Counted from the stretch's first letter, positions 28,263-37,296 are shown. The stretch: DNA of 64,000 nucleotides from Hyphomicrobiales bacterium (GCA_900467685.1 UBQX01000004.1:86217-150216), one strand, 5' to 3'. Numbers and translations are program-made. Notes: a model not told the origin generated them from the sequence alone.

Positions 28263-29090
28263 ATGGATGATGGAATGGATATGCGGCTGGTGGTTGTCGG
28301 TGCGGCGGGTCGCATGGGACAGACGCTGGTCAAAGCCATTCACGCCATGCCGGGCGTTACGGTTTCCGGCGCCATCGAACGCCCCGGCTCCTTCGCGCTC
28401 GGCAAGGACATCGGCGAGATTGCCGGCCTCGGGCATCTGGGTGTCCCGGTCACCGACGATCCGCTGAAGGCCTTCGTGGCCGCAGACGGCGTCATCGACT
28501 TCACCACGCCCGCCGCGACCTGCGATTTCGCCGAACTCACCGCGCAGGCGCGCATCGTCCATGTCATCGGCACGACGGGTCTCTCGGAAGAGGACGAGAA
28601 GAAGATCGCCGCCGCCGCCCGCCATGCTCGCATCGTCAAGTCCGGCAATATGAGCCTCGGTGTCAACCTGCTCGGCGTTCTGGTGCGTCAGGCGGCGAAG
28701 GCGCTGGACGCTGCCGGCTGGGACATCGAAGTTCTCGAAATGCACCACAAGCACAAGGTCGATGCGCCCTCGGGTACCGCCTATCTGCTCGGCCGCGAGG
28801 CCGCCAAGGGCAGGGGCGTGGACCTGAAGGACAAGGCCGTGAAGGTGCGCGACGGCATCACCGGGCCGCGCGAAGAAGGCACGATCGGCTTTGCGACCGT
28901 CCGCGGCGGCGGGGTCATCGGCGACCATTCGGTGATGTTTGCCAGCGACAACGAGATGATCACGCTGTCGCATCGCGCCACCGACCGCTCGCTTTTTGCC
29001 TCCGGCGCGCTGAAATCGGCGCTCTGGGCGCGCGACAAGAAGCCCGGCCTTTATTCGACGCTCGACGTGCTCGGGCTGTCCGCTGACTGA
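28263..29090 (+). CDS. dapB: 4-hydroxy-tetrahydrodipicolinate reductase
   Basis: NAD(P)H-dependent reductase of the diaminopimelate/lysine pathway, 275 residues. The nucleotide-binding [12 protein letters not shown] near the N-terminus and the catalytic [14 protein letters not shown] are intact, with the conserved [15 protein letters not shown] further on. The ATG at 28263 is used; a second ATG at 28278 is possible. It is followed by a terminator-like hairpin and then gpmA. Confidence 0.95.
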   Translation: MDDGMDMRLVVVGAAGRMGQTLVKAIHAMPGVTVSGAIERPGSFALGKDIGEIAGLGHLGVPVTDDPLKAFVAADGVIDFTTPAATCDFAELTAQARIVHVIGTTGLSEEDEKKIAAAARHARIVKSGNMSLGVNLLGVLVRQAAKALDAAGWDIEVLEMHHKHKVDAPSGTAYLLGREAAKGRGVDLKDKAVKVRDGITGPREEGTIGFATVRGGGVIGDHSVMFASDNEMITLSHRATDRSLFASGALKSALWARDKKPGLYSTLDVLGLSAD

Positions 29091-29099
29091 TTTTTTAAA

Positions 29100-29126
29100 C
29101 GGCTCGCTTTCGCGGGCCGATCTTTT
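29100..29126 (+). terminator. Possible terminator between dapB and gpmA
   Basis: An 8-bp stem CGGCTCGC / GCGGGCCG (one G-T pair) with a TTTC loop, followed by ATCTTTT. It sits in the 51-bp gap between dapB and gpmA and overlaps the gpmA leader, so it may be a partial attenuator. Confidence 0.5.
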
Positions 29127-29141
29127 GTGAGGAAGACGACG

Positions 29142-29777
29142 ATGAGTGGAACGCTTGTACTGGTCCGTCACGGCCAGAGCGAATGGAACCTGAAGAACCT
29201 GTTCACCGGCTGGCGCGACCCGGACCTGACCGAACTCGGCGTTCAGGAAGCCACCGCCGGCGCCAAGGCGCTCGCCGATTACGGCATCAAGTTCGACATC
29301 GCCTTCACCTCGGACCTCACCCGCGCGCAGAAGACCTGCAAGATCATCCTCGATGGCGTCGGCCAGCCGAACCTTGAAACGATCCGCAACCAGGCGCTGA
29401 ATGAACGCGACTATGGCGACCTCTCCGGCCTCAACAAGGACGACGCCCGCGCCAAGTGGGGCGAAGAACAGGTCCATATCTGGCGCCGCTCCTATGACGT
29501 TCCGCCGCCGGGCGGCGAAAGCCTGAAGGACACCGGCGCCCGCGTCTGGCCCTATTACATGACCGAAATCCTCCCCCGCGTCCTGCGCGGCGAAAAGGTT
29601 CTGGTCGCCGCCCACGGCAACTCGCTGCGCTCCCTCCTCATGGTCCTCGACCGCCTCGACACCACCAAGATCCTCGGCGTCAACCTCGCGACAGGCGTGC
29701 CCATGGTTTACAAGCTGAACGCGGACTCGACGGTGGCTTCGAAGGAAGTGCTGGGCGATATGTCCGGGGCGCATTGA
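29142..29777 (+). CDS. gpmA: 2,3-bisphosphoglycerate-dependent phosphoglycerate mutase
   Basis: Glycolytic/gluconeogenic enzyme interconverting 3- and 2-phosphoglycerate, cofactor-dependent, 211 residues (the shorter alphaproteobacterial form). The phospho-His motif [10 protein letters not shown] is at the N-terminus and the second His is in [11 protein letters not shown]. The ATG at 29142 has GAGGA about ten bases upstream; an upstream GTG at 29127 is not needed. Confidence 0.95.
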   Translation: MSGTLVLVRHGQSEWNLKNLFTGWRDPDLTELGVQEATAGAKALADYGIKFDIAFTSDLTRAQKTCKIILDGVGQPNLETIRNQALNERDYGDLSGLNKDDARAKWGEEQVHIWRRSYDVPPPGGESLKDTGARVWPYYMTEILPRVLRGEKVLVAAHGNSLRSLLMVLDRLDTTKILGVNLATGVPMVYKLNADSTVASKEVLGDMSGAH

Positions 29778-29829
29778 GGAAATCTCACGCTGCCGGGACA
29801 TCGTTGGGCGTGCCCGCGTGCCATATATG

Positions 29830-29859
29830 AATGTCAAGCGTCACGTGACGCTTGACATT
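29830..29859. promoter_or_regulatory. 30-bp perfect palindrome, putative HigA operator
   Basis: A perfect palindrome centred between 29844 and 29845 (half-site AATGTCAAGCGTCAC). Its right arm ends in TTGACA (29853-29858), a consensus -35 box pointing to higB, so protein bound here would block the promoter. The -10 is weak (GATCTT at 29876-29881). It could also act as a hairpin ending gpmA transcription, because TTTTCT follows, but the absence of a loop favours an operator. Confidence 0.65.
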
Positions 29860-29887
29860 TTCTCCGCGTTGATCGATCTTCCTCGTC

Positions 29888-30178
29888 ATGGAGATCGACA
29901 GCATACGCCATAAGGAGCTGCGGCGTTTCTTTGAGACCGGTAGGTCCAAAGGCTTGATGGGCGATGTCGAGCGTTTGCGTAGGATGTTGGCTTTCATCGA
30001 CGCAGCGAAAGATTTGGAAGAACTGGCGATCCCACCCAACTATGGCTTGCATCCCCTTATGGGAGATCGGGCCGGAACGTGGTCGATGACCGTGACGCGA
30101 AATTGGCGGCTGACCTTTCGCCTCAACGAACGCGGTGCGATCATTGACATGGACCTGGAGGACTATCATGGCACTTAA
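29888..30178 (+). CDS. higB: HigB-like mRNA interferase toxin
   Basis: Type II toxin of the RelE/HigB superfamily, 96 residues, expected to cut mRNA at the ribosome. The family pattern is visible: IRHKELRRFFETG at the start, LEELAIPPNYGLHPLMGDRAGTWSMTVTRNWRLTFRL in the middle and DLEDYHGT at the end. The toxin precedes its antitoxin, the HigBA order, with an 11-base overlap. The DNA is less GC-rich than its neighbours by eye, suggesting later acquisition between gpmA and the ada-like gene. Confidence 0.92.
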   Translation: MEIDSIRHKELRRFFETGRSKGLMGDVERLRRMLAFIDAAKDLEELAIPPNYGLHPLMGDRAGTWSMTVTRNWRLTFRLNERGAIIDMDLEDYHGT

Positions 30179-30470
30179 GATGCACAGTTCGCTCGCAATC
30201 AATGTCGGTGAATGGCTGAAGTCGGAAGTGGTTGAGCCGGCGGGCCTTTCCGTCACTGCGCTTGCCGATCATTTCGGCGTATCGCGACAGGCATTGAGCA
30301 CGTTGTTGAATGGTAACGCCAAGCTGTCAGCCGACATGGCGATACGCTTTGAAAAAGCGTTCGGCCTGAAGGCAGAAACGCTTTTGAAGATGCAGGCGAC
30401 GCATGATCTTGCTGAAGCGAGGCTGCATGAAGGCGAGATCGACGTAAAGCCCCTGTCAAAGGCTGCTTGA
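30168..30470 (+). CDS. higA: HigA-family antitoxin (XRE helix-turn-helix)
   Basis: Antitoxin and autoregulator, 100 residues. The HTH is LSVTALADHFGVSRQALSTLLNGNAKLSADMAIRFEKAFG, as in HigA/VapI proteins; the C-terminal 25 residues are acidic. The ATG at 30168 lies inside the end of higB and gives the standard HigA start; an in-frame earlier ATG at 30135 would add non-homologous residues. It should bind the palindrome upstream of higB. Confidence 0.92.
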   Translation: MALKMHSSLAINVGEWLKSEVVEPAGLSVTALADHFGVSRQALSTLLNGNAKLSADMAIRFEKAFGLKAETLLKMQATHDLAEARLHEGEIDVKPLSKAA

Positions 30471-30487
30471 CTGAAAAGGGCAAGCCC

Positions 30488-31369
30488 TCACCCCTTCCCC
30501 GCCTCCCAGCCCAGCATCGCCCGCTTGCGCGTCAGCCCCCAATGATACCCCGTCAGCGCCCCGGATTTTCCCAGCGCCCGATGGCACGGCACCACAAACG
30601 AGATCGGGTTTGCCCCCACCGCGGCCCCCACCGCACGGCTTGCGGTCGGCTGGCCGATATTGCCGGCGATGGAGGAATAGGTGACGGCGCGGCCCATGGG
30701 GATTTTCAGGAGTTGTTCCCAGACGCGGATCTGGAAGTCCGTGCCGATGAGGACGACGCGCAGCGGCTCTTCCTGCCGCCAGCGCTTGGCGTCGAAGATG
30801 CGTGCGGCATAGGGCGCGGTCGCGGCGCTGTCCTCGACGTAGCGCGCATTGGGCCAGCGTCGCGCCATGTCTTCGAAGGCCTCCCGCTCGCCGCCCTCGT
30901 CGGAAAAGGCAAGGCCGGATAGCCCGCGCGGCGTCACCATGACCAGTGCGATGCCGAAAGGCGAGGGGTGAAAGCCGTAGCGTATTTCGAGCCCTGCGCC
31001 CTTGGCCTTCCATTCGCCCGGCGACATGGCCTCATGCGTCACGAAGAGATCGTGCAGCCGGCTCGGGCCGGAAAGTCCGACCTCCAGCGAGGTATCGAGC
31101 AACGGCAGACCCTCACGACCGAGCAGCCGCTTGGCATGATCCAGAGTCACGGCCTGCAGAAACGCCTTGGGCGACAAGCCCGCCCAGCGGGTGAAGGTCT
31201 TTTGCAACTGCGTCGGCGACTGGCCGAGTTCGCCGGCGATGGTCTCCAGCGAGGGCTGCGCCTGATAGCCGTCAGTGAGCAGTTCGATCACGCGGCAGAC
31301 CGTGTCGTAATCGGAATCCTCCGGCGTGATGTCGCGGGCAAGGCCGGTGTCGAATTGGGCGAGTGTCAT
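30488..31369 (-). CDS. ada: Ada-like AraC regulator / O6-methylguanine-DNA methyltransferase
   Basis: DNA repair protein of 293 residues. An AraC-type HTH (about residues 25-110; LETIAGELGQSPTQLQKTFTRWAGLSPKAF) is fused to an O6-alkylguanine methyltransferase domain whose acceptor Cys is in FVVPCHRALGKSG. The N-terminal Ada metal-binding domain with its four Cys is absent, so methylphosphotriester sensing is not expected. It is convergent with higA, 17 bases apart. Confidence 0.88.
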   Translation of the reverse strand: MTLAQFDTGLARDITPEDSDYDTVCRVIELLTDGYQAQPSLETIAGELGQSPTQLQKTFTRWAGLSPKAFLQAVTLDHAKRLLGREGLPLLDTSLEVGLSGPSRLHDLFVTHEAMSPGEWKAKGAGLEIRYGFHPSPFGIALVMVTPRGLSGLAFSDEGGEREAFEDMARRWPNARYVEDSAATAPYAARIFDAKRWRQEEPLRVVLIGTDFQIRVWEQLLKIPMGRAVTYSSIAGNIGQPTASRAVGAAVGANPISFVVPCHRALGKSGALTGYHWGLTRKRAMLGWEAGKG

Positions 31370-31456
31370 GGCGGTTCTCCTTGCCCTATCGATATCGCCG
31401 TTCGGGAAGGCTCTCCACCCGTTTCTTGCCCGAGGAGGCCGTTCATGGCCGGAAGG

Positions 31457-31969
31457 TCAAATCCGCCGTTTGACCGTGGCCAGTGCCTGGGTGAGGTCGC
31501 TCGCCAATTGCTCGCGCGCTTCCGGATAGAGGAAATCTCCGAGCGGCGTTTCCCGGCCCTGTCCGGCAACGCGCATCGAAGTGATGCCGATCTCGGGATG
31601 CCGGGCGATTTTCAGCTTCGCCCAGAACGGATTGTAGCGCGCCTCCCGCACCAGCCCGTTGGGCTCGATCCGGCGGATGGTGAGGTCGAGGCGGGAAAGG
31701 CGGATCTGCTCTCGGGCGCGCGCCGCGCGATAGTTCAGCCAGAATGCGCCGTAGAGAAGGACGAAATCGAGGCCGAAGAAGAGCATGATCGGCCAAGCGC
31801 CGACCGTCATGAAGAAGAGCACATGCACGAGGCTCAATGCGCCGGTAATGGCAAAGAGGATGCGGAAGCCTTTGCGGCCCAATGAGCGATGCGGAACCAG
31901 CTCGGTTTCGTAAACCGGGCGCTCGCTCAAGCCCTCTTTCAGGCTCATCGTGCCGTTGCCATCGCTCAT
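31457..31969 (-). CDS. DUF2244 family membrane protein
   Basis: A 170-residue protein of the DUF2244 family, common in alphaproteobacteria. Two membrane helices (about residues 37-75; LFAITGALSLVHVLFFMTV and AWPIMLFFGLDFVLLYGAFWL) are followed by a cytosolic domain with LDLTIRRIEPNGLVREARYNPFWAKL. Function unknown. It is divergent from nth with only 22 bases between the two start codons. ATG at 31969; MSLKEG at 31948 is an alternative. Confidence 0.82.
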   Translation of the reverse strand: MSDGNGTMSLKEGLSERPVYETELVPHRSLGRKGFRILFAITGALSLVHVLFFMTVGAWPIMLFFGLDFVLLYGAFWLNYRAARAREQIRLSRLDLTIRRIEPNGLVREARYNPFWAKLKIARHPEIGITSMRVAGQGRETPLGDFLYPEAREQLASDLTQALATVKRRI

Positions 31970-31991
31970 GGCGCCAGATTATAGGGGAAGC

Positions 31992-32753
31992 ATGAAAAAC
32001 GGAAAGAAAAATTCGCAATCGTCAAGCCGGACAAAGGGTCGCGCCAAACGGGTGAAGACGGCCTATACGCAGGATGAACTGCGCGAAATCTTCCGTCGCT
32101 TCCATGTCCAGCGGCCGGAGCCGAAGGGCGAGCTGGAACATGTGAACCCGTTCACGCTGGTCGTCGCCGTCGCGCTCTCCGCGCAGGCGACGGATGCCGG
32201 TGTCAACAAGGCAACGCGGGCGCTCTTCGCGGTCGCCGATACGCCGCAGAAGATGCTCGATCTCGGCGAGGAGAAGGTTCGCGATTACATCAAGACCATC
32301 GGGCTCTATCGCAACAAGGCGAAGAACGTCATTGCGCTGTCGCAGAAGCTCATCGACGATTTCGGCGGCGAGGTTCCGAAGACGCGGGAAGAGTTGATCA
32401 CGCTGCCGGGCGTGGGCCGCAAGACGGCCAATGTTGTCATGTCCATGGCCTTCGGCATCCCGACCATGGCCGTCGACACCCATGTCTTCCGCATTGCCAA
32501 TCGGCTTGGGTTGGCGCCCGGCAAGACGCCCGACGAGGTCGAGGAAAACCTGCTCAGTGTCATTCCAGACGAGTATCTCTTCCACGCCCATCACTGGCTG
32601 ATCCTGCACGGGCGCTATACCTGCAAGGCCCGCAAGCCCGAATGTCAGGCCTGCGTCATTGCCGATATCTGCAAGTCGGCGGAAAAGACCAATGCGGTAC
32701 CGGCGGAGCTGAAGGAACTGCCGCCGCAATTTTCCGACGAGCAGGTTATCTGA
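31992..32753 (+). CDS. nth: Endonuclease III
   Basis: Base-excision repair DNA glycosylase/AP lyase for oxidised pyrimidines, about 253 residues. The helix-hairpin-helix LPGVGRKTANVV with its catalytic Lys, the catalytic Asp in MAVDTHVFR, and the 4Fe-4S cluster motif C-x6-C-x2-C-x5-C (CKARKPECQACVIADIC) are complete. The ATG at 31992 gives a basic N-terminal tail of about 25 residues typical of rhizobia. Its 3' end overlaps the convergent membrane-protein gene by 8 bases. Confidence 0.95.
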   Translation: MKNGKKNSQSSSRTKGRAKRVKTAYTQDELREIFRRFHVQRPEPKGELEHVNPFTLVVAVALSAQATDAGVNKATRALFAVADTPQKMLDLGEEKVRDYIKTIGLYRNKAKNVIALSQKLIDDFGGEVPKTREELITLPGVGRKTANVVMSMAFGIPTMAVDTHVFRIANRLGLAPGKTPDEVEENLLSVIPDEYLFHAHHWLILHGRYTCKARKPECQACVIADICKSAEKTNAVPAELKELPPQFSDEQVI

Positions 32754-33468
32754 AGGCTGGATCGCGCGCCGAAAGCATCTTGTGCAGATGCACCATCAGC
32801 CCGGCCGCAAACAGCGGCGTCAGCAGGTTGAGGATCGGGATGGCGAGGAAGAGCGCGATCGCAAATCCGCCGAGCAGCACGGTCTGCCAGTGTTTCGAGC
32901 GGAAATCCCGCGCCGCCTGTGGCGAGCGGAAGCGCATGGCGGCAAACTCGAAGAATTCGCGCCCCAGCAGATAGCCGTTGACGAGGAAGAAGGCGATGAG
33001 GTTCACGCCGGGGATCAGCAGCAGGAACAGCGCGAAGATATTGCCGACGATCACGATGCCGAGGAAGCGCACCGCCGAAACCAGCGATTCACCGAGCGGC
33101 ATGGCGACGCCGGGCGCATCGTTCGGATAATCGCGCTTCTCGACCACTTCCGCGACATCATCGAGGAAGAAACCCGCGATCACGGCCGTGACGGGCGAAA
33201 TCAGCAGCGCGAGTCCCAGCGCCAGTCCTATGCTTGCAAGAATGCCGAAGATGAAGCCGAACCAGCCGGCCCAGTCGGGAATGCCCGGCAGCAACTGGTC
33301 AATCCAGGGCAAGGCCAGCCAGATGAAGAGGTTCCGGAGCAGGATCCACAACACGGCGAGCGCCAGCAGCGTCAGCCCCAGCACCTTCCAGAACACGCCG
33401 CGCGTCTCCTGCGCAAAGAGATTTGCCAGCGCCAGCCGCGCAGCGTCCATCACCATGTCCGTCTCCAC
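32746..33468 (-). CDS. EI24/CysZ-like membrane protein
   Basis: Integral membrane protein of 240 residues in the EI24 domain family that includes sulfate permease CysZ. Helices occur near residues 28-52, 68-95, 130-165 and 195-225; the loop FFLDDVAEVVEKRDYPNDAPG is the recognisable conserved part. A role in sulfate uptake is possible but not supported by neighbours, so I do not assign cysZ. The ATG at 33468 or 33456 (MVMDAARLAL) may be the start. Confidence 0.8.
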   Translation of the reverse strand: METDMVMDAARLALANLFAQETRGVFWKVLGLTLLALAVLWILLRNLFIWLALPWIDQLLPGIPDWAGWFGFIFGILASIGLALGLALLISPVTAVIAGFFLDDVAEVVEKRDYPNDAPGVAMPLGESLVSAVRFLGIVIVGNIFALFLLLIPGVNLIAFFLVNGYLLGREFFEFAAMRFRSPQAARDFRSKHWQTVLLGGFAIALFLAIPILNLLTPLFAAGLMVHLHKMLSARDPAFR

Positions 33469-33539
33469 GCCGAGAAATTCGGCTGACGTGATGTAGGTGC
33501 TGATCCCGCGATCGCCAAGTGCTGCAGTGCAGCAAAGAC

Positions 33540-34358
33540 TTAGTATTTGGCAGGCGAGGGATCGCGCTTGGCGATTTCGTAGTCCTCGTTATGCACCTGC
33601 AGGCCATGTTCCGTCGTCACGACGATGCCATAGGCGGCGGGTTCATCGACCGACAGTGACGCATCCGGCATGTCGAAGGGCATGGGCTGCTGGTGCACCG
33701 GGCTCTTCAAGATGGAATACGGAATGCCGCGATGCGAGCCGTTGATGGTCCGGTGGACATGGCCGGCGAAGATGTGACGCACGTTTCCATGCGCCTCGAC
33801 GAGATCGTAGAAGTCGCCTTCGTTGATCAGCTTGATCAGGTCCATGCCGGTAAAGCCGGTCTTGTGCGGCGGATGGTGCAGGAAGATCAGCACCGGCTTG
33901 CCGGCTTCCTTCGCTGACTTCAGTTCGGCCTCCAGCCAGCGCATGCGCTTGTTGCAGAGAAAGCCGGCATGGGTGATCGGATAGTCGTAGGGCGGCGCGA
34001 AGAGGGAATCGAGGATGAGCGCGCGGCAATCGGCAAAGTCCAGCGCGCGCTGCACGAAGCCGTTCTCATCCGTCACGGTCTCGGTGAACACCGAGAGGAA
34101 ATTCTCGCGGCTGTCATGGTTGCCGACAGCCAGATAAAGCGGCGGCGTCAGCCGGTCGAGCAGCGTCTTGAGGCGCTGATACGAGACGACATCGCCATGA
34201 TGCACGAGGTCGCCCGTGACGATCACGCCATCCGCGTCCGGGTGATAGGCGTTGACATGTTCGATGCCAGTCTCAAGCCGCTTGAAAGGGTCGAGGCCGA
34301 TAATGGTATTGCCCTCCGGCACCATGTGAAGGTCGGTGAAAACAATCAGTTTCGTCAT
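33540..34358 (-). CDS. CpdA-like 3',5'-cyclic nucleotide phosphodiesterase
   Basis: Calcineurin-like metallophosphoesterase of about 272 residues. The di-metal ligands are in FTDLHMV (D-x-H), VIVTGDLVHHGD (GD), AVGNHDSRENF (GNHD), FLHHPPHKTG and FAGHVHR (GHxH), the CpdA arrangement. It probably hydrolyses cAMP or another cyclic nucleotide. The ATG at 34358 (MTKLIVFTDLH) is chosen because the longer frame adds non-homologous sequence. It is divergent from the FecR-domain gene across 207 bp. Confidence 0.88.
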   Translation of the reverse strand: MTKLIVFTDLHMVPEGNTIIGLDPFKRLETGIEHVNAYHPDADGVIVTGDLVHHGDVVSYQRLKTLLDRLTPPLYLAVGNHDSRENFLSVFTETVTDENGFVQRALDFADCRALILDSLFAPPYDYPITHAGFLCNKRMRWLEAELKSAKEAGKPVLIFLHHPPHKTGFTGMDLIKLINEGDFYDLVEAHGNVRHIFAGHVHRTINGSHRGIPYSILKSPVHQQPMPFDMPDASLSVDEPAAYGIVVTTEHGLQVHNEDYEIAKRDPSPAKY

Positions 34359-34565
34359 GGAAATGCACTCATTCGCGATGTTGCGGCTGGACGGTGACCG
34401 GCCGGCGGGGATGGCCGAGAATGTTGCCGCCCGCGGCCGCTTCGTCAAGCCGCCCAATGGACTTCTGTTACCAAAGAAACAGCGACGACGCGCCGACCCT
34501 GCCAGACTTGCGGCAAATGCCGGTATCTCTATTCTGGAGCCCGGGGATCAAGAGGGGCGAGCACC

Positions 34566-35261
34566 ATGTCATTCGAATTTCGGGCGGAAAGACGCGATCT
34601 GTCCCGGCGCGCCTTTGTCGGCGGGTTGGCCGGTGTCGTGGTGGTCGGCGTCGTCGGTCCGGCGGTGGGAGATGTGGCGCTGGGCAAGGTTCTGTCGATC
34701 GACGGCGAACTGACCCGCAACTCTCCAGCGCGGAGCGAAACACTTCAAGTCGGGGCCAGCCTGATGGAAAGCGACCTGCTGGCGACCGGCCGCGAAAGCT
34801 TTGCAAAGCTGAAGCTTGGCGCCGATACCGATATTCTTCTCGGTCCGGAAACGCAGCTCCTCATCGACCGTTATCTGGCCGGGCAGGGCGGAGAGTTGCA
34901 ACTGATCTCCGGGCAAATGCTTTTCGACCGCCCGGAAGGGCTGCCCAAGATCGATCTCGGCGTGAAGACGACCTTCGGCATGATCGGTGTGCGCGGAACG
35001 AAGTTCTTTGCAGGGCCGTTGAAAGGCATCTTCTCGGTCTATGTCGAGCATGGCCGGATCGACGTTTCCAATGCCGGTGTCTCGCGCCGTGTTACAGCGG
35101 GCGAAGGCCTCGACATTCCGCCCCCCAAGGGCGGCTTCCGCTCGTTGGGGGATCCTGCCAAGGATGCAGCCGCCATGGCGCGTCTTGCCATACCGAGCCT
35201 GCCTTCGCGCTGGTCCCAATCCAGGATCCGGGACGCCTTCGCAGCCGTCGGCCTGCGTTAA
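34566..35261 (+). CDS. FecR-domain protein with Tat signal
   Basis: Predicted periplasmic protein of 231 residues. The N-terminus has a twin-arginine export motif (SRRAFVGG, near residues 13-20) and a hydrophobic stretch, then a FecR domain (about 60-185; FAKLKLGADTDILLGPETQLLIDRY and FGMIGVRGTKFFAG). No sigma factor or TonB receptor is nearby, so it is not a classical FecIR regulator; stand-alone FecR domains often bind surface ligands. It is upstream of the chemotaxis operon but separated by about 410 bp. Confidence 0.82.
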   Translation: MSFEFRAERRDLSRRAFVGGLAGVVVVGVVGPAVGDVALGKVLSIDGELTRNSPARSETLQVGASLMESDLLATGRESFAKLKLGADTDILLGPETQLLIDRYLAGQGGELQLISGQMLFDRPEGLPKIDLGVKTTFGMIGVRGTKFFAGPLKGIFSVYVEHGRIDVSNAGVSRRVTAGEGLDIPPPKGGFRSLGDPAKDAAAMARLAIPSLPSRWSQSRIRDAFAAVGLR

Positions 35262-35673
35262 CCTCGGTAAATTTCTGACTACTAGTTCTAGCGAGGCCCC
35301 AGCACCTCTTTCCCCAATTTCGGAGTTTCCCCGGCCAAATTAACCTTCAGGCAAGGAATTAACCATAAAGATTAAGACGGGCCGGAGTGGGACAACTGTT
35401 TGGGTCGAACAAGGGGGGTAACCTTGTCGACCGCTAGCCTGAAAATTCGATTGCACGCGTCAAGCGTTGAACTCGGACAGACGGGTGGATGGGGGTCCCA
35501 GGCATGATGCTTTTCCGCTGCGCCGGGAACAGTCCGGCATGTGATTGGGGTTGATTGACAGTTTGTTGTGCCGGCAGCCGGACGCGAGGATTTGAATTCG
35601 CGGTCGATCGGTTGAAGGTCAGGGTCTTTCGGGACAGTGACGGTCAGTAGCCTTGCCTGGTGTTCAGTGGGAC
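35262..35673 (+). promoter_or_regulatory. Long leader/promoter region of the chemotaxis operon
   Basis: A 412-bp gap ahead of the che operon with no convincing ORF. It contains TTAA words at 35340, 35359 and 35372 (TTAACC twice) whose spacing does not match the CtrA consensus, and a TTGACA at 35555-35560 with no good -10. Two G-runs (35413-35418, 35491-35495) are also present. It should hold the operon promoter controlled by the flagellar hierarchy, but the site cannot be pinned down. Confidence 0.4.
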
Positions 35674-37296
35674 GTGATTTTGGAAAACGGGGCTCAAAAC
35701 GATCGGTCGCAGCGGCAGCAGGCAGGCAGCCTGTTCGAGCGCCTGCGTTTTGCCGGTCTCGAGGCCGAGCAGACCGACTTCCTCCGCAAGAACCGCGACA
35801 ATCTTCTTCCCGAGATCGAAAAAGGTCTCAAGGCGCTGTTCGAGCGCTACCAGTCCTCGCCCGAAGCTTCCGCACAATTCGAAAGCGACCGCCAGATCGA
35901 CCGGCTTCACAGCCTGATGTCGTCGCACTGGGCCGTCCTGTCCGATGCCCGTTTCGACAGTCTCTATGCCGAGCGCGTCAAGGTTCTCTCCGATGCCGAA
36001 GGCCGCATGGGGCTTGATCCGCGCTGGCACATCGCCGGCCACTCGGTCGTTCTGGAACATCTGATCGCCGGCGCACTCGCCGCACGCTGGCCGAAGAGCT
36101 GGTTCGGCCGCAAGCAGGCCAACGCCAAGGAGGCCGAGGCGCTCGTCAAGTCCATCGTCCGCCTCGTCATGGTCGACCTGGAAATTGCCGTCTCGCTGCG
36201 CTTCAACGAGCTGCGCCTGGGACACAAGCAGGCGCTCAAGGAACAGCGCGAGGAAATCGAGACCTCGACCGTTGCCCTCTTTGCCGACACCGTGGAGGCG
36301 CTCGCCAACAAGGATTTCACCGTTCGCCTCAGCGCCGACGTGCCGGAGAACTACGCGGACCTGACACAGCGCTTCAACGAGGCGCTTGACCGTCTGCGCG
36401 ATGAGATCGACGCGACCAATGCCCGCAATCGCCAGGGATACGAGCTGGCCGAAAATGTGACCTCCCTGTCGAAGCAGGCCGCAGAAGTTGCCGCGGACTG
36501 TGCGCGCCGTATCGATCTCGGCGTGACGGGTCTGAAGGATCTGACCGAAGGCGTCAGCCGCAATGCCGAACGTTCAGTCGCAGCCGAGAGACATGTCGGC
36601 GAGACCCGCGTCGCCGTGGAGCGCAGCGGCGAGATCGTCGGCGAGGCGATTGCCGCAATGGCCGATATCGAAGCGTCTGCCGAAAAGATCGGCGAAATCA
36701 TCGGCGTCATCGACGACATCGCCTTCCAGACCAATCTTCTGGCGCTCAACGCCGGTATTGAAGCCGCGCGCGCCGGCGATTCCGGGAGAGGCTTCGCAGT
36801 CGTCGCCCAGGAAGTTCGCGCGCTTGCGCAGCGCTCGGCGGATGCCGCCCGCCAGATCAAGACGCTTGTCAGCGAAACCAAGTCGCAGGTCGATTCAGGC
36901 GTGCAGATGGTGGGCCGCACGCAGACCGCGATCGGCGACATTGTTCGCCAGGTCCAGGACATCAGCGCCGCCGTGACCGGCATTGCGCGGGACTCTGGCG
37001 AACATGCCCGCGGCCTCGATCATTCGATGTCGGCCTTCTCCGAGATCCGCCGCGAAGCCTCGCGTGGAGCGGAAATCGCGCTCTCCTCGCGCGCCAAGTC
37101 CGACGATCTTCATACCGTCATTCTCGAGCTTGGTGACACCATCCGCTCGTTCCGCGTCGCATCGCGTGAGCCGGAGCGGCGCGCGCCCGCGCAGCCGAAG
37201 CGATCGCCGGCAATCGATCTCGGCAGCCGCGAAGATGATGACCGTGCCTACCTGCCGCAGCCGTCCTACCTGGCTGGTCTGGGGGGTGGACGATGA
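35674..37296 (+). CDS. icpA: Cytoplasmic globin-coupled chemoreceptor IcpA
   Basis: Soluble methyl-accepting chemotaxis protein, about 540 residues, with no membrane helix. The N-terminal 165 residues resemble the globin-coupled sensor (protoglobin) fold; a HAMP-like linker and a coiled-coil signalling domain follow. The kinase-control tip is [26 protein letters not shown] (shown in pieces: [21 protein letters not shown]). It lacks the C-terminal CheR-tethering pentapeptide. The start is uncertain: GTG 35674 or TTG 35653, neither with a strong ribosome site. First gene of the che operon; by location it matches S. meliloti icpA. Confidence 0.88.
   Translation: MILENGAQNDRSQRQQAGSLFERLRFAGLEAEQTDFLRKNRDNLLPEIEKGLKALFERYQSSPEASAQFESDRQIDRLHSLMSSHWAVLSDARFDSLYAERVKVLSDAEGRMGLDPRWHIAGHSVVLEHLIAGALAARWPKSWFGRKQANAKEAEALVKSIVRLVMVDLEIAVSLRFNELRLGHKQALKEQREEIETSTVALFADTVEALANKDFTVRLSADVPENYADLTQRFNEALDRLRDEIDATNARNRQGYELAENVTSLSKQAAEVAADCARRIDLGVTGLKDLTEGVSRNAERSVAAERHVGETRVAVERSGEIVGEAIAAMADIEASAEKIGEIIGVIDDIAFQTNLLALNAGIEAARAGDSGRGFAVVAQEVRALAQRSADAARQIKTLVSETKSQVDSGVQMVGRTQTAIGDIVRQVQDISAAVTGIARDSGEHARGLDHSMSAFSEIRREASRGAEIALSSRAKSDDLHTVILELGDTIRSFRVASREPERRAPAQPKRSPAIDLGSREDDDRAYLPQPSYLAGLGGGR

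Noticed and set aside
32746..33468. Assignment as sulfate permease cysZ
   Set aside because: The EI24 family is broader than CysZ and no cysteine or sulfate genes are adjacent.
35340..35375. CtrA site candidate in the chemotaxis operon leader
   Set aside because: Three TTAA words are present but spaced by 15 and 9 bases, not 7.
35494..35531. Possible fourth copy of the rhizobial repeat (GCATGATGCTTTTCCGC)
   Set aside because: Only one half resembles the motif and no inverted partner is found; too degenerate to call.
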